Source: Thauera sp. 2A1
GTDB lineage: Bacteria; Pseudomonadota; Gammaproteobacteria; Burkholderiales; Rhodocyclaceae
NCBI RefSeq assembly: GCF_009469595.2
Contig: NZ_SSXV01000005.1
Span: 124,001-188,000 of the forward strand
Length of the DNA stretch: 64,000 nt
Direction: 5' to 3'
Below are positions 9,912 to 20,339 of this stretch, piece after piece. The notes beneath the pieces are model-generated. The model saw nothing but the letters and a program-made list of their open reading frames with translations, was not told where the DNA came from and ran no database searches. Made by a program: the position numbers and the translations under genes. Within the stretch, counting starts at the first letter, position 1. Each line of letters starts with the position of its first letter.

Positions 9912-11056
9912 CCCATCTCCATGCAGAACAGCGCCGCGACCGCGTCCACGACGATGACGATGAAGATGGACTGCACCACCGCCGAAGTGGTGTGCTCGCC
10001 CACCGACTGCGCGCTGCCGGCCACGCGCATGCCTTCCAGGCAGCCGATCACCGCGATGAGGAAGGCGAATACCGGCGCCTTGGCGATGCCGATGAGAAAA
10101 TGCCGCAGCGCGACGTTGCTCTCCACCCGCGACAGGAACATCACCGGCGACACGTCCAGCGCCATCATGCACACCAACATGCCGCCGATCAGGCCGGCGA
10201 TCATCGCCACGAAGCTGAGCATGGGCAGCGCCAGCAGCAGCGCCGCCACCCGCGGCAGCACCAGCAGCTCCATCGCGTCGAGGCCCAGCACGCGGATGGC
10301 GTCGATCTCCTCGTTGGCCCGCATCGAACCGATCTGCGCGGTGAATGCGCTCGCCGTGCGGCCGGCGACGATGATCGCGGTGAGCAGCACGCCGAACTCG
10401 CGCAGGAAGGAGAAGGCCACCAGGTCCACGGTGAAGATGCTGGCACCGAAGTCGGCCAGCACGGTCGCGCCGAGGAAGGCGACCACCGCGCCGACGAGGA
10501 AGGTCAGCAGCGCGACGATGGGCACCGCGTCCAGCGCCGTCTTCTCCAGGTTGGCGGCGAGCGCGGTGAGGCGCCAGCGCCGCGGCTGCAGCAGCACGCG
10601 CAGCGCGGTTTCCAGCGTGAGGCCGATGAAGCCGGCGAGGCCGACGACGTGGCGCCAGAAGACCCCCATCGTCCGCCCGACATGCTCCAGCACGTCGCCC
10701 ACCGCGCTGCCGCGGCGTGGCGGCATGGCCGCCTCCTGCACCTCGAGTGCCTCGCCCACCGCCCGCAGCAGGGCCCGGCGTTCGGCCGGCAGCGCCGCGC
10801 CATCCGCCACCAGCGCCGCCAGCCGGCGGCTGCCGAGCAGGGCGTGCAGCAAACGGGCGCCCGCGGTATCGAGCGCACCGAGGGCAGCGACGTCGATGCG
10901 CTCGACACCGTCGATGCGCGCCCGCAAGGCCTCGACCTCGGCGACGAGGGGCAGGTAATGCGCCAGTGTCCAGTCGCCGGCGACGTGCAGCACCGTCACC
11001 CCGTCGCCAGCGACAATCTCGGCACGCCCTGGCGTCGCCGCCGCCGGTGCGCTCAT
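9905..11056 (-). CDS. MlaE-like permease with N-terminal STAS domain
   Basis: 383 residues: an N-terminal STAS-like domain (about 1-105) fused to an MlaE permease domain (about 125-383) with five or six hydrophobic helices and the family motifs RTASAFTAQIGSM and EEIDAIRVLG. It forms the inner-membrane channel of the MCE transporter. In E. coli the STAS protein MlaB is separate; here it is fused. The start overlaps the TetR stop as ATGA, and its stop overlaps the MlaF start. Confidence 0.92.
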   Translation of the reverse strand: MSAPAAATPGRAEIVAGDGVTVLHVAGDWTLAHYLPLVAEVEALRARIDGVERIDVAALGALDTAGARLLHALLGSRRLAALVADGAALPAERRALLRAVGEALEVQEAAMPPRRGSAVGDVLEHVGRTMGVFWRHVVGLAGFIGLTLETALRVLLQPRRWRLTALAANLEKTALDAVPIVALLTFLVGAVVAFLGATVLADFGASIFTVDLVAFSFLREFGVLLTAIIVAGRTASAFTAQIGSMRANEEIDAIRVLGLDAMELLVLPRVAALLLALPMLSFVAMIAGLIGGMLVCMMALDVSPVMFLSRVESNVALRHFLIGIAKAPVFAFLIAVIGCLEGMRVAGSAQSVGEHTTSAVVQSIFIVIVVDAVAALFCMEMGW

Positions 11057-11748
11057 CGCTCCGCCCCGGTGGTGGCTGCGACGCGCTCCTGCAGATGCGA
11101 GAAGAGGCCGCGCAGGAATTCCGCCTTGACGTCAGCCACCCCCATTTCCGTGTGGCTGACGCGCGACATCACCGCCGTCGACGCGATCAGGAAACTCAGC
11201 GCGCCGAACACCATGTTGTGCAGGATCAGCGGCTTCTCGACCGAGAACAGGCCGGCATCGATCGCCTCCTGCCACAGCGGCAGATAGGTGTGCAGCGTCG
11301 GCTCGATGAGGCGGCTGACAACCTGGTCGAGGCGCTGACCCGGTTCGGCGGTCGCGTGCATGATGAAATGCAGCATCTCGCGGTTGCGCAGCGCGTGGTC
11401 GAACATCATCCCCACTGCGGAAATGAGGCGCGCCTCGAGTGCGCCATCGTGGCCGAGCGCAGCGATCTCGGCCAGGTCTGCGCGCACGCGCCGCTCGAGG
11501 AGATCGATCACCGCGCTCCACAATTCCGCCTTGGAACCGAAGTAGTGCGCCACCATGGACACATCGTAGCCGGCTGCCGCGGCGATCGCGCGCAGGCCTG
11601 CGGCTTCGTAGCCCTGGGCGGCGAAGGCGGCCAGCGCGGCGGCCAGCAGGCGCTCGCGGCACGCCGAATCCTGCCCGCGCGGCCCGCGGGGACGTCCCCG
11701 CGCACGCGGCTTGTGGTGGTCGATGATCATCGTTGGCTGGGTCACCAT
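11053..11748 (-). CDS. TetR-family regulator
   Basis: 231 residues. N-terminal HTH at about residues 25-75 (RERLLAAALAAFAAQGYEAAGLRAIA, then VSMVAHYFGSKAEL) and a helical C-terminal ligand domain. It is the first gene of the leftward MCE operon, coupled by ATGA overlap to the MlaE gene, and divergent from the HlyD-RbbA-YhhJ operon. By analogy with CecR beside ybhGFSR it probably represses one or both operons in response to a toxic compound. Start is uncertain: ATG 11748 is used, ATG 11730 is the alternative. Confidence 0.88.
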   Translation of the reverse strand: MVTQPTMIIDHHKPRARGRPRGPRGQDSACRERLLAAALAAFAAQGYEAAGLRAIAAAAGYDVSMVAHYFGSKAELWSAVIDLLERRVRADLAEIAALGHDGALEARLISAVGMMFDHALRNREMLHFIMHATAEPGQRLDQVVSRLIEPTLHTYLPLWQEAIDAGLFSVEKPLILHNMVFGALSFLIASTAVMSRVSHTEMGVADVKAEFLRGLFSHLQERVAATTGAER

Positions 11749-11812
11749 GCTCCAGTTCGCCGGCAGTGAGCAGGCCTTGTCATTGCGGCAGGATGCCACA
11801 TGCGCGCTTGCC

Positions 11813-11842
11813 TTGACAACAATATCCAACAAGTGTTGGAAT
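11813..11842 (+). promoter_or_regulatory. Promoter of the HlyD-RbbA-YhhJ operon overlapped by a palindromic operator
   Basis: A perfect -35 TTGACA (11813-11818) and a -10 TGGAAT (11837-11842) are 18 bp apart. The perfect palindrome TCCAACA-AG-TGTTGGA (11825-11840) occupies the spacer and the -10, so a bound dimer would block RNA polymerase. It lies in the only gap between the TetR gene and the exporter, so the TetR product is the likely ligand. Confidence 0.7.
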
Positions 11843-11882
11843 GCTCGCAGACGTGGGTGTCGTACTACATCGGAATTCATCC

Positions 11883-12947
11883 ATGAAACCCGAATTCAGG
11901 AACAGGCTGGCGGCCGCCGGCCTGGTGCTCGTGGTCGTCGCCGTGGCGGCATGGCAATGGCTCAGGCCGCCGGCCGACGACGGCAGTTTCGTGCAGGGTA
12001 ATGGCCGCATCGAGGCCACCGAGGTGGACGTCGCCGCGAAGACCGCAGGCCGCGTCGCCGACATCCTCGTCAACGAGGGCGACTTCGTGCAGCAGGGCCA
12101 GGTGGTGGCGCGCATGGACACCAAGACGCTGGAATCCCAGCTCGCCCAGGCGAAGGCGGAAGTCGCCAACGCCCGCAGCGCGCGCGAGACCGCGCTCGCC
12201 CAGGTCGCGCAGCGCAGGGCCGATGTGGTGATGGCCGAATCCGTGCTGGTGCAGCGCCGCACCGAACTGGACGTGGCGCGCCGCACCAACGCGCGCTCGC
12301 AATCGCTGCTCAAGGATCACGCCATCTCCGACCAGCAGGCCGACAGCGACGGCGCGCGCGCGCGCAATGCGGAGGCCAACGTGACGGTGGCCCAGGCGCA
12401 GATCAGCGCCGCGAAGGCGGCACTCGCCGCCACCGAAGCGCAGGTCGCCCAGGCCGATGCCGGCATCGCCGCCGCCGAAGCGGTGGTGGCGCGGCTGCAG
12501 GCCGAGCTGGAGGATGGCACCCTGCGCGCGCCGCGCGGCGGCCGCGTGCAGTTCCGCGTGGTGCAGCCGGGCGAAGTGGTCGGCGGCGGCGGCAAGGTGG
12601 TGAGCCTGATCGACATCGGCGACGTCTACATGACCTTCTTCCTGCCCGAGATCGCCGCCGGCCGCGTCGCCCTCGGCAGCGAGGCGCGCATCGTGCTCGA
12701 CGCGGCGCAGCACTACGTGATCCCGGCCAGGGTGTCCTATGTCGCCAGCGTCGCCCAATTCACGCCCAAGACGGTCGAAACCCGGAGCGAGCGCCAGAAG
12801 ATGGTCTTCCGCGTGAAGGCGCGCATCGACCCCGAGCTGCTGGCGAAATACCCCGAACAGGTGAAGACCGGCCTGCCCGGCATGGCGCATGTGCGGCTCG
12901 CCGCCGACAAGGACTGGCCCGCCGCGCTGCAGGTGAGGCTGCCATGA
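11883..12947 (+). CDS. HlyD-family membrane fusion protein (YhiI-like)
   Basis: 354 residues: one N-terminal membrane helix (about 8-24), a biotinyl-lipoyl domain split around a long Ala/Gln-rich coiled coil (about 75-205), and a C-terminal beta-barrel region. It bridges the inner-membrane ABC transporter to an outer-membrane channel. Its stop overlaps the ABC gene start as ATGA. Order HlyD, double-ABC-permease fusion, permease is the same as yhiI-rbbA-yhhJ in E. coli. Confidence 0.9.
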   Translation: MKPEFRNRLAAAGLVLVVVAVAAWQWLRPPADDGSFVQGNGRIEATEVDVAAKTAGRVADILVNEGDFVQQGQVVARMDTKTLESQLAQAKAEVANARSARETALAQVAQRRADVVMAESVLVQRRTELDVARRTNARSQSLLKDHAISDQQADSDGARARNAEANVTVAQAQISAAKAALAATEAQVAQADAGIAAAEAVVARLQAELEDGTLRAPRGGRVQFRVVQPGEVVGGGGKVVSLIDIGDVYMTFFLPEIAAGRVALGSEARIVLDAAQHYVIPARVSYVASVAQFTPKTVETRSERQKMVFRVKARIDPELLAKYPEQVKTGLPGMAHVRLAADKDWPAALQVRLP

Positions 12948-15736
12948 GCGCCCGTGCCGACCTGCCGTCTGCCGCGGCGCCGGTGGTACGGCTGGCCGGC
13001 GTCGTGCATCGCTACGGCGACACGCGCGCGGCCGACGACGTCACGCTCGACATTCCCGCCGGCCGCATGATCGGCTTGATCGGCCCGGACGGCGTCGGCA
13101 AGTCCACCCTGCTGGGCCTGATCGCCGGCGCGCGGCGCATCCAGCAGGGCAGGGTGGAAGTGCTCGGCGGCGACATGGCCGGCGCCCGCCACCGCAGCGC
13201 GGTGTGCCCGCGCATCGCCTACATGCCGCAGGGCCTGGGCAAGAACCTCTACCCCACGCTGTCGGTGGTCGAGAACATCGACTTCTTCGGCCGCCTGTTC
13301 GGCCAGTCGCGCGCCGAGCGCACGCGCCGCATTGCCGAGCTGCTGCGTTCCACCGGCCTCGCCGGCTTCGAGGAGCGCCCCGCCAACAAGCTGTCGGGCG
13401 GCATGAAGCAGAAGCTGGGGTTGTGCTGCGCGCTGATCCACGACCCCGACCTGCTGATCCTCGACGAACCCACCACCGGCGTCGATCCGCTGTCGCGGCG
13501 CCAGTTCTGGGAGCTGATCGCGCGCATGCGCGCACGCCACCCCGGCATGAGCGTGCTGGTGGCCACCGCCTACATGGAGGAGGCCGAACAGTACGACTGG
13601 CTGGTCGCCATCGACAGCGGCCGCGTGCTCGCCACCGGCACGCCGGCGGAACTGCGCGCGCGCGGCGCCGGCGCGACGCTGGAAGACGCCTTCCTCGCGC
13701 TGCTGCCGGCCGAACGCCGCGCCGGCCACCAGCGCCTGGCGATCCCGCCGCTCACCGCCGGCGAAGTGGTGATCGAGGCCAGCAGGCTGCAGATGCGCTT
13801 CGGCGACTTCATCGCGGTGGACGACGTGAACCTGCAGGTGCGCCGCGGCGAGATCTTCGGCTTCCTCGGCTCCAACGGCTGCGGCAAGTCGACGACGATG
13901 AAGATGCTCACCGGCCTGCTGTCGCCCAGCCGCGGCGAAGCGCGCCTGCTGGGCGAAGTGCTGGACGCGCACAACATCGACACCCGCCGCCGCGTCGGCT
14001 ACATGTCGCAGTCCTTCTCGCTGTACGGCGAGCTGTCGGTGCGCCGCAACCTGGCGCTGCATGCGCGCCTGTTCGACCTGCCGCCGGCCGAGGGCGAGGA
14101 ACGCATCGCCGCCCTGGCCGCGCGCTTCGGCCTCGCCGCGGTGATGGACGCGCTGCCCGACGCGCTGCCGCTGGGCATCCGCCAGCGCCTGCAGCTTGCG
14201 GTGGCGGTGCTGCACCGGCCCGATGTGCTGATCCTCGACGAGCCCACCTCGGGCGTCGATCCGGTGGCGCGCGACCAGTTCTGGGCGTTGATCATCGACC
14301 TGTCGCGCCGCGACGGCGTGACGATCTTCATCACCACCCACTTCATGAACGAGGCGCAGCGCTGCGACCGCATCTCGCTGATGCACGCCGGCAAGATCCT
14401 CGCCAGCGACACACCCGCCGCGCTGGCGGCGGCGCGCGGCACCGACAGCCTGGAGGAGGCCTTCGTCGGCTACCTCGCCGAGGCGAGCGGCATCGAACTG
14501 GCGCCGCCGGCCGCTGCGGCCCGGCCGCAGTCCGACGCGCAATCGCAGGCCGGCGCCGCGGCAACCGAGGCCGCCCGCGCGCCGTCTGCCTCCATTTCGC
14601 CCTCCATCGCCCGCTTCAGCCTCGCCCGCCTGCTCAGCTTCAGCGCGCGCGAGGCGACCGAGCTGCGCCGCGACCCCTTCCGCCTGACGCTGGCCCTGCT
14701 CGGCAGCATCGTGCTGATGCTGGTGATGGGCTACGGCATCAGCACCGACGTCGAGAACCTGCGCTACGCGGTGCTCGACCTCGACCGCAGCGCCGCCAGC
14801 CAGTCGTACACGCTGCGCATCGCCGGCTCGCGCTATTTCTCCGAACAGGCGCCGCTGCAGAGCCATGCCGACATCGACCGCCGCATGCGCGCCGGCGAGC
14901 TGGCGATGGCGCTGGAGATCCCGCCCGGCTTCGGCCGCGACCTGGCGCGCGGCGCCGTGCCCCAGATCGGCGTGTGGCTCGACGGCGCGATGCCGATGCG
15001 TGCCGAAGTGGCGCGCGGCTACGTGCTCGGCCTGCATGCGCAGACGCTGGCCGAAGGTGTCGCCGAAGCCACCGGCAGCCGCCCCGCCGCGCTCGCCGAC
15101 GTCGCCGTGCGCTACCGCTACAACCCGGAGATGCGCAGCATCGTCGCCATGGTGCCGGCGGTGATCCCGATGCTGCTGGTGTTCATCCCGGCCATGCTCA
15201 CCGCGCTGGGCGTGGTGCGCGAAAAGGAGCTGGGCTCCATCCTCAACGTCTACACCACGCCGGTGACCAAGCTGGAGTTCCTGCTCGGCAAGCAACTGCC
15301 CTACATCGGCCTGTCGCTGATCAACTTCTCGCTGCTGTTCGTGCTCGCCATCACGCTGTTCGGCGTGCCTTTCAAGGGCAGCTTCGCCACCCTGTGCGCC
15401 GGCGCCCTGCTCTACGTGATCGCCACCACCGGCCTCGGGCTGTTGATGTCGACGGTCACCGACAGCCAGGTCGCGGCGATGGCCGGCACCTCCATCGGCA
15501 CCCTGCTGCCCGCGATCCAGTTCTCCGGCATGCTCGACCCGGTGTCCTCGCTCGAAGGCTTGGCGGCCGTCGTGGGCCAGGCCTACCCGACCACCCACTT
15601 CCTCACCATCAGCCGCGGCACCTTCGCCAAGGCGCTGGATTTCGGCGACCTCGGCGCCTCCTTCCTGCCGCTGCTGCTCGCCATCCCGGTGCTGACGCTG
15701 GCCGCGGCCCTGCTGCTGAAGAAGCAGGCGCGCTGA
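12944..15736 (+). CDS. rbbA: RbbA-like ABC transporter: two ATPase domains fused to a permease
   Basis: 930 residues. First ABC domain at about 8-240 (Walker [10 protein letters not shown], signature LSGGMKQK, Walker [13 protein letters not shown]). Second at about 270-505 (Walker [10 protein letters not shown], Walker [13 protein letters not shown]) with a degenerate signature LPLGIRQ. Then an ABC-2 permease from about 570 with six hydrophobic helices. Length and order match RbbA (about 911 residues), named for ribosome association but placed in an export operon. The degenerate second signature suggests one of the two ATP sites works differently. Confidence 0.9.
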   Translation: MSARADLPSAAAPVVRLAGVVHRYGDTRAADDVTLDIPAGRMIGLIGPDGVGKSTLLGLIAGARRIQQGRVEVLGGDMAGARHRSAVCPRIAYMPQGLGKNLYPTLSVVENIDFFGRLFGQSRAERTRRIAELLRSTGLAGFEERPANKLSGGMKQKLGLCCALIHDPDLLILDEPTTGVDPLSRRQFWELIARMRARHPGMSVLVATAYMEEAEQYDWLVAIDSGRVLATGTPAELRARGAGATLEDAFLALLPAERRAGHQRLAIPPLTAGEVVIEASRLQMRFGDFIAVDDVNLQVRRGEIFGFLGSNGCGKSTTMKMLTGLLSPSRGEARLLGEVLDAHNIDTRRRVGYMSQSFSLYGELSVRRNLALHARLFDLPPAEGEERIAALAARFGLAAVMDALPDALPLGIRQRLQLAVAVLHRPDVLILDEPTSGVDPVARDQFWALIIDLSRRDGVTIFITTHFMNEAQRCDRISLMHAGKILASDTPAALAAARGTDSLEEAFVGYLAEASGIELAPPAAAARPQSDAQSQAGAAATEAARAPSASISPSIARFSLARLLSFSAREATELRRDPFRLTLALLGSIVLMLVMGYGISTDVENLRYAVLDLDRSAASQSYTLRIAGSRYFSEQAPLQSHADIDRRMRAGELAMALEIPPGFGRDLARGAVPQIGVWLDGAMPMRAEVARGYVLGLHAQTLAEGVAEATGSRPAALADVAVRYRYNPEMRSIVAMVPAVIPMLLVFIPAMLTALGVVREKELGSILNVYTTPVTKLEFLLGKQLPYIGLSLINFSLLFVLAITLFGVPFKGSFATLCAGALLYVIATTGLGLLMSTVTDSQVAAMAGTSIGTLLPAIQFSGMLDPVSSLEGLAAVVGQAYPTTHFLTISRGTFAKALDFGDLGASFLPLLLAIPVLTLAAALLLKKQAR

Positions 15737-15751
15737 GCCACGGAGACCGCC

Positions 15752-16891
15752 ATGGGCGCACGCCGCAGCCTCTTCCACAACACCTGGCACCTGGGCATCA
15801 AGGAATTCCACAGCCTGCTGGGCGACTGGACGATGCTGTTCCTGATCGTGTTCATGTTCACCGTGTCGATCTACGCCGATGCCCGCGCGCGGCCGGAGAG
15901 CCTGCACCGCGCCTCGATCGCGGTGGTCGATGAAGACCGCTCGCAGCTTTCCGCCCGCATCGTCGCCGCGCTGCAGCCGCCGCAGTTCATCACGCCGGAA
16001 CTCATCGCCCTGGCCGCGATCGACAAGGGCATGGACGCCGGACGCCACACCTTCGTGCTCGACATCCCGCCGGATTTCCAGCGCGACGTGCTGGCTGGCC
16101 GCGCGCCGACGCTGCAGCTCAACGTCGACGCCACGCGCCAGAGCCAGGCGCAGACCGGCACCGGCTACATCCAGTACATCGTCGACGACGAGATCCGCGC
16201 CTTCGTGCAGCGCTACCGCGGCCCGGCGCCGCAGCCGGTGCAGATCGTCGAACGCGCGCTGTTCAACCCCAACCTGAGCCAGGGCTGGTTCGCCGGCGTC
16301 ACCGCGATCATCAACAACATCACCATGCTGGGCATCCTGCTCACCGGCGCCGCGCTGATCCGCGAACGCGAGCACGGCACCATCGAGCACCTGCTGGTGA
16401 TGCCGGTGACGCCGCTGGAGATCATGCTGTCCAAGGTGTGGTCGATGGGCGTGGTGGTGCTGCTGGCGTCGTCGTTCTCGCTGCAGGTGGTGGTGAAGGG
16501 CCTGCTCGGCGCGGTGGTGCCGGGTTCGCCGGTGCTGTTCGGCCTCGGCACGCTGCTCTACCTGTTCGCCGCGGCCTCCATCGGCATCTACATGGGCACG
16601 CTGGCGCGCAACATGCCGCAGTTCGGCCTGATGTCCATCCTGCTGCTGTTGCCGCTGCAGATCCTGTCGGGTGCGCTGACGCCACGCGAAAGCATGCCCG
16701 AGCTGGTGCGCTGGCTGATGTCGCTCACCCCCACCACCCACTACGTCAGCCTGGCGCAGGGCGTGCTGTTCCGCGACGCCGGCATCGACGTCGTGTGGCC
16801 GCAGTTCCTGATGGTGGCGGCGATCGGCGGCGCCTTCTTCGCCCTCTCACACCACCGCCTGCGCCACACCATCGGCACGATGCAGGGCTGA
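15752..16891 (+). CDS. ABC-2 type permease (YhhJ-like)
   Basis: 379 residues with one N-terminal membrane helix, a large periplasmic domain (about 45-175) and five C-terminal helices, the ABC-2 exporter pattern. It starts 15 bp after the RbbA-like gene and would pair with that protein's fused permease half. GREHGT-like motif REREHGTIEHLLVMP is the conserved coupling helix region. Completes the HlyD-RbbA-YhhJ exporter; substrate unknown. Confidence 0.9.
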   Translation: MGARRSLFHNTWHLGIKEFHSLLGDWTMLFLIVFMFTVSIYADARARPESLHRASIAVVDEDRSQLSARIVAALQPPQFITPELIALAAIDKGMDAGRHTFVLDIPPDFQRDVLAGRAPTLQLNVDATRQSQAQTGTGYIQYIVDDEIRAFVQRYRGPAPQPVQIVERALFNPNLSQGWFAGVTAIINNITMLGILLTGAALIREREHGTIEHLLVMPVTPLEIMLSKVWSMGVVVLLASSFSLQVVVKGLLGAVVPGSPVLFGLGTLLYLFAAASIGIYMGTLARNMPQFGLMSILLLLPLQILSGALTPRESMPELVRWLMSLTPTTHYVSLAQGVLFRDAGIDVVWPQFLMVAAIGGAFFALSHHRLRHTIGTMQG

Positions 16892-16935
16892 GCCCGCACT
16901 GCAACCATCGATCGCCCATCGAGGAGAATCCCGTC

Positions 16936-18771
16936 ATGACCCCACGCAAACCTGCCGCAAAGCCGACCGTGGCCGCCGCCCTGCCGGCGCGCACGACGAC
17001 GGCCAGCCTGCCGGCGGTCGCCGAAGCCACCGTCTCGCCGCCCTTGCCCTCGCGCAATCCGCTGGACCAGAAGTTCCATGCCGCGATCGCGCGCACGACG
17101 ATGTCGGTGTCGCCGATGTCGCTGCTGCTCGCCACCGTGGACTGGGCGGGCCACCTCGCCGGTTCGCCGGGCAAGCGCCTGGAACTGATCACGCTGGCGC
17201 AGGAGCATGCCCGTCGTCTCGTCGAATACGCCGGTCAACTGGCGCTGGCCTCCCCGGGCAACCCGGCCGAGCGCTGCGTCGAGCCGGTGCCGCAGGACCG
17301 CCGCTTTGCCGGCGAGGAATGGGAGCGCTGGCCGTTCAACCTGATGCACCAGTCCTTCCTGCTCGCCGAAGCCTGGTGGCAGGCGGCCACCACCGGCGTC
17401 GCCGGCGTGTCCTGCCACCACGAGCACGTCGTCTCATTTGCCGCACGCCAACTGCTCGACCTGTTCTCGCCCGGCAACTACCTGCCGACCAATCCCATCG
17501 TGCTGCGCCGCAGCTTCGAGACCGCCGGCATCAACCTGGTGCGCGGCGCGATGAACGCCGCCGAAGACCTGCAGCGCCTGGCGCTGGGCGACCCGCCGGC
17601 GGGTACGGAGAATTTCGTCGTCGGCCGCGAGGTGGCGGTGACGCCGGGCAAGGTGGTATTGCGCACGCCATTGATGGAGCTGATCCAGTATTCGCCCGCC
17701 ACCGCGCAGGTCCATCCCGAGCCCATCCTGATCGTGCCGGCGTGGATCATGAAGTACTACATCCTCGACCTGTCGCCGCACAACTCGCTGGTGAAATACC
17801 TCGTCGGCCAAGGCCACACGGTGTTCTGCGTGTCGTGGAAGAACCCCGGCCCCGCCGAGCGCGACATGGGCATGGACGACTACCTGCAGCTCGGCTTCTT
17901 CGCCGCGCTGGACGCGATCAACGCCATCGTCCCCGGCCGCAAGGTGCATGCCGCGGGCTACTGCCTGGGCGGCACGCTGCTGGCGATCGCCAACGCCGCG
18001 ATGGCGCGCGACGCCGACGACCGCCTGGCGACGATGACGCTGTTCACCGCGCAGACCGACTTCACCGAGCCGGGCGAGCTGGCGCTGTTCATCGACGAAG
18101 GCGAGGTCAGCCTGCTCGAGGCGCAGATGGAAGAGGTCGGCTACCTGACCGCCGGCCAGATGGCGGGCGCCTTCCAGTTGCTGCGCTCCTACGACCTGCT
18201 GTGGTCGCGCATGGTCGGCGAATACCTGATGGGCGAGCGCGCGCCGATGAACGACCTGATGGCCTGGAACGCCGACACCACGCGCATGCCGGCGCGCATG
18301 CACAGCCAGTACCTGCGCCAGCTCTTCCTCAACGACGCACTCAGCGAAGGCCGCTACCGCGTCGGCGGCCGCCCGGTGGCGCTTTCCGACATCGACACGC
18401 CGGTGTTCGCCGTCGCCACCCTCACTGACCACGTCGCGCCGTGGCGCTCGGTGCACAAGCTGCACTACCTGCTGCCGTCCGAGATCCACTTCGTGCTCAC
18501 CAACGGTGGCCACAACGCCGGCATCGTCAGCGAGCCGGGACGGCCGCGCCGCCACTACCAGTCGCTGACGCGGGAAGCAGGCGGCAACTACATCCCGCCC
18601 GACGACTGGCTGGCGCTGGCGCCGCAGCACGAAGGCTCGTGGTGGCCGGAATGGTCGGCCTGGCTCACCGCGCGCTCGGGCATGCCCGTTCCGCCGCCGG
18701 AAGCGGGCGCAGCCGAACTGGGCTACCCGGTGCTGTGCGATGCGCCGGGAACCTACGTGCTGGAGAAATAG
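16936..18771 (+). CDS. phaC: Class I poly(3-hydroxyalkanoate) synthase
   Basis: Polymerises hydroxyacyl-CoA into PHA at the granule surface. The 611-residue product has an N-terminal variable region, the PhaC N-domain (about 90-260) and an alpha/beta hydrolase domain with the lipase-like box GYCLGG (nucleophile Cys343), Asp498 in LTDHVAPW and His526 in NGGHNAG. The triad is complete. The start has GAGGAG 9 bases upstream. It precedes an AarF-like kinase gene by 3 bp; no phaA or phaB gene is nearby. Confidence 0.96.
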   Translation: MTPRKPAAKPTVAAALPARTTTASLPAVAEATVSPPLPSRNPLDQKFHAAIARTTMSVSPMSLLLATVDWAGHLAGSPGKRLELITLAQEHARRLVEYAGQLALASPGNPAERCVEPVPQDRRFAGEEWERWPFNLMHQSFLLAEAWWQAATTGVAGVSCHHEHVVSFAARQLLDLFSPGNYLPTNPIVLRRSFETAGINLVRGAMNAAEDLQRLALGDPPAGTENFVVGREVAVTPGKVVLRTPLMELIQYSPATAQVHPEPILIVPAWIMKYYILDLSPHNSLVKYLVGQGHTVFCVSWKNPGPAERDMGMDDYLQLGFFAALDAINAIVPGRKVHAAGYCLGGTLLAIANAAMARDADDRLATMTLFTAQTDFTEPGELALFIDEGEVSLLEAQMEEVGYLTAGQMAGAFQLLRSYDLLWSRMVGEYLMGERAPMNDLMAWNADTTRMPARMHSQYLRQLFLNDALSEGRYRVGGRPVALSDIDTPVFAVATLTDHVAPWRSVHKLHYLLPSEIHFVLTNGGHNAGIVSEPGRPRRHYQSLTREAGGNYIPPDDWLALAPQHEGSWWPEWSAWLTARSGMPVPPPEAGAAELGYPVLCDAPGTYVLEK

Positions 18772-18774
18772 CAG

Positions 18775-20283
18775 GTGGACAAGGCAATCGGCGATACCGC
18801 CATCGACTACCAGGCGCTGTTCGAATCCATCGGCGTGCATGCGCTGATTCCCGCCTCGCTCGCGCCGTGGCGGCCCTTGCTGGTGGAGGCGCTGGCCTTC
18901 TTCCTCGACCACCTGCCCGAGGCACGCCTGTCGGCCCTGCTGGCCGGGCAGTTCGCGCTGGACGCCGACACCTCCGCGCCGGCACGCGCCGCCGCCCTGC
19001 TCGCGCACTGCCCGACGCTGCACAAGCTGGGGCAGGTGGTGGCGCGGCATCACGAGCTCGACGCCGCCCTGCGCCAGCATCTGCAGCAACTGGAATCCAT
19101 GCCCTCGACCCTGCCGGTGGCGCCGATCGTGAAGCGACTCCGCACGCAGTTCGCCGACGCGGCCAGCCTGCGCATCGCCGACACCGCGCTGGCCGAGGGC
19201 AGCGTCGCCGTCGTGCTGCCCTTCACCTGGCGCGAGGAGGGCCGGCTGCGCGACGGCGTGTTCAAGGTACTCAAGCCCGCGGTCGCCCGACACCTCGCGC
19301 AGGAGCTTGCGGTGCTGCCGGCACTGGCCGACTTCCTCGCCGCGCGCGGTGCGCGGCTGGGGCTGCCGGCCATCGACTACCACGGCCACCTCGCCAGCGT
19401 GCAGCAACTGCTGACGCAGGAGATCCGGCTCGACGTCGAGCAGGCCAACATGCGCGCCGCCGCCGCGCAGATGTCCCGCGACGGCGCCGTCTTCGTGCCC
19501 CGGCTACTTCCGTGGTGCGGCCCCGGGGTCACCTCGATGGAGCGCGTACATGGCAGCCGAGTGAACGACGCCGAGCTGTCTCGTGCGCAAGGCGGAGCAC
19601 TCGCGCGCGAGATGATCGCCGCGCTGCTGGCGCGCCCGTTCTGGTCGCAGGCTGACCCGGCGATATTCCACGGCGACCTGCACGGCGGCAACCTGCTGCT
19701 GGCCGAAGACGGGCGCCTGGCGGTGCTCGACTGGAGCCTGACCGCCCGTCTCGCCAAGGCCGAGCGCGAGGCGATCGTCGCCATCGCTCTGGGCGCGCTG
19801 ACCTTGGACCAAAGGCAGATCATCGACGGACTCGCCCGGCTGGGCCTGCGCGACGCGCACTGCGCACAGCGCGTGCAGACGGTATCGGACGCGCTCGACG
19901 CCCTGGTGCGCAGCGGACCGCCCGTCGGTTTCGACTGGCTGGTGGGCCTGATCGACCGCCTCGCGCTGCAGAGCGCCGGGGGCTTCGGCGCGCAACTGGC
20001 GGTGTTCCGCAAGAGCTGGCTGTCGCTCGCCGGCGTGCTGCGCGACCTCGATGCCGACACTGCGCCCGATCTGCCGCTGTTCGGTGTCGGCCTGCAGCGC
20101 CTCCTCGCCGAGTTGCCGGCGCGCCTCGTTGCGCCGGCCGATTCGCGCGCGTTCGCGACCCATGTGTCGACCGTCGACCTGATCGCTCTCGCCGGCGCCG
20201 CCTGGCCCGCCAGCCTGCGCTACTGGTCGCGCCTGCTGGCAACCGCCCGAGCGGCGCCACTGCCTGTCTTAAGTCTGCGTTAA
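18775..20283 (+). CDS. AarF/UbiB-like atypical kinase domain protein
   Basis: 502 residues starting with GTG, 3 bp after phaC; GGAG lies 9 bases upstream. The C-terminal half has the ABC1/UbiB kinase-like motifs: catalytic loop FHGDLHGGNLLL at about residue 298 and metal motif VLDWSL. The usual Ala-rich nucleotide loop and KxGQ motif of UbiB are not obvious, so it is a divergent member. The tight link to phaC suggests a role in PHA metabolism or CoA/quinone lipid handling, but this is inference only. Confidence 0.8.
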   Translation: MDKAIGDTAIDYQALFESIGVHALIPASLAPWRPLLVEALAFFLDHLPEARLSALLAGQFALDADTSAPARAAALLAHCPTLHKLGQVVARHHELDAALRQHLQQLESMPSTLPVAPIVKRLRTQFADAASLRIADTALAEGSVAVVLPFTWREEGRLRDGVFKVLKPAVARHLAQELAVLPALADFLAARGARLGLPAIDYHGHLASVQQLLTQEIRLDVEQANMRAAAAQMSRDGAVFVPRLLPWCGPGVTSMERVHGSRVNDAELSRAQGGALAREMIAALLARPFWSQADPAIFHGDLHGGNLLLAEDGRLAVLDWSLTARLAKAEREAIVAIALGALTLDQRQIIDGLARLGLRDAHCAQRVQTVSDALDALVRSGPPVGFDWLVGLIDRLALQSAGGFGAQLAVFRKSWLSLAGVLRDLDADTAPDLPLFGVGLQRLLAELPARLVAPADSRAFATHVSTVDLIALAGAAWPASLRYWSRLLATARAAPLPVLSLR

Positions 20284-20339
20284 GGCAGCCCCGTCTAGAG
20301 TCGCCCGCACAAAACACTCTACGGATGCAGCGGGGACAC

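Noticed and set aside
12737..16741. Very long leftward open frame opposite the exporter operon
   Set aside because: It mirrors the HlyD, RbbA-like and YhhJ-like genes on the other strand; its product is rich in His, Gln, Arg and Ala with no known motif, the usual shadow of GC-rich coding DNA.
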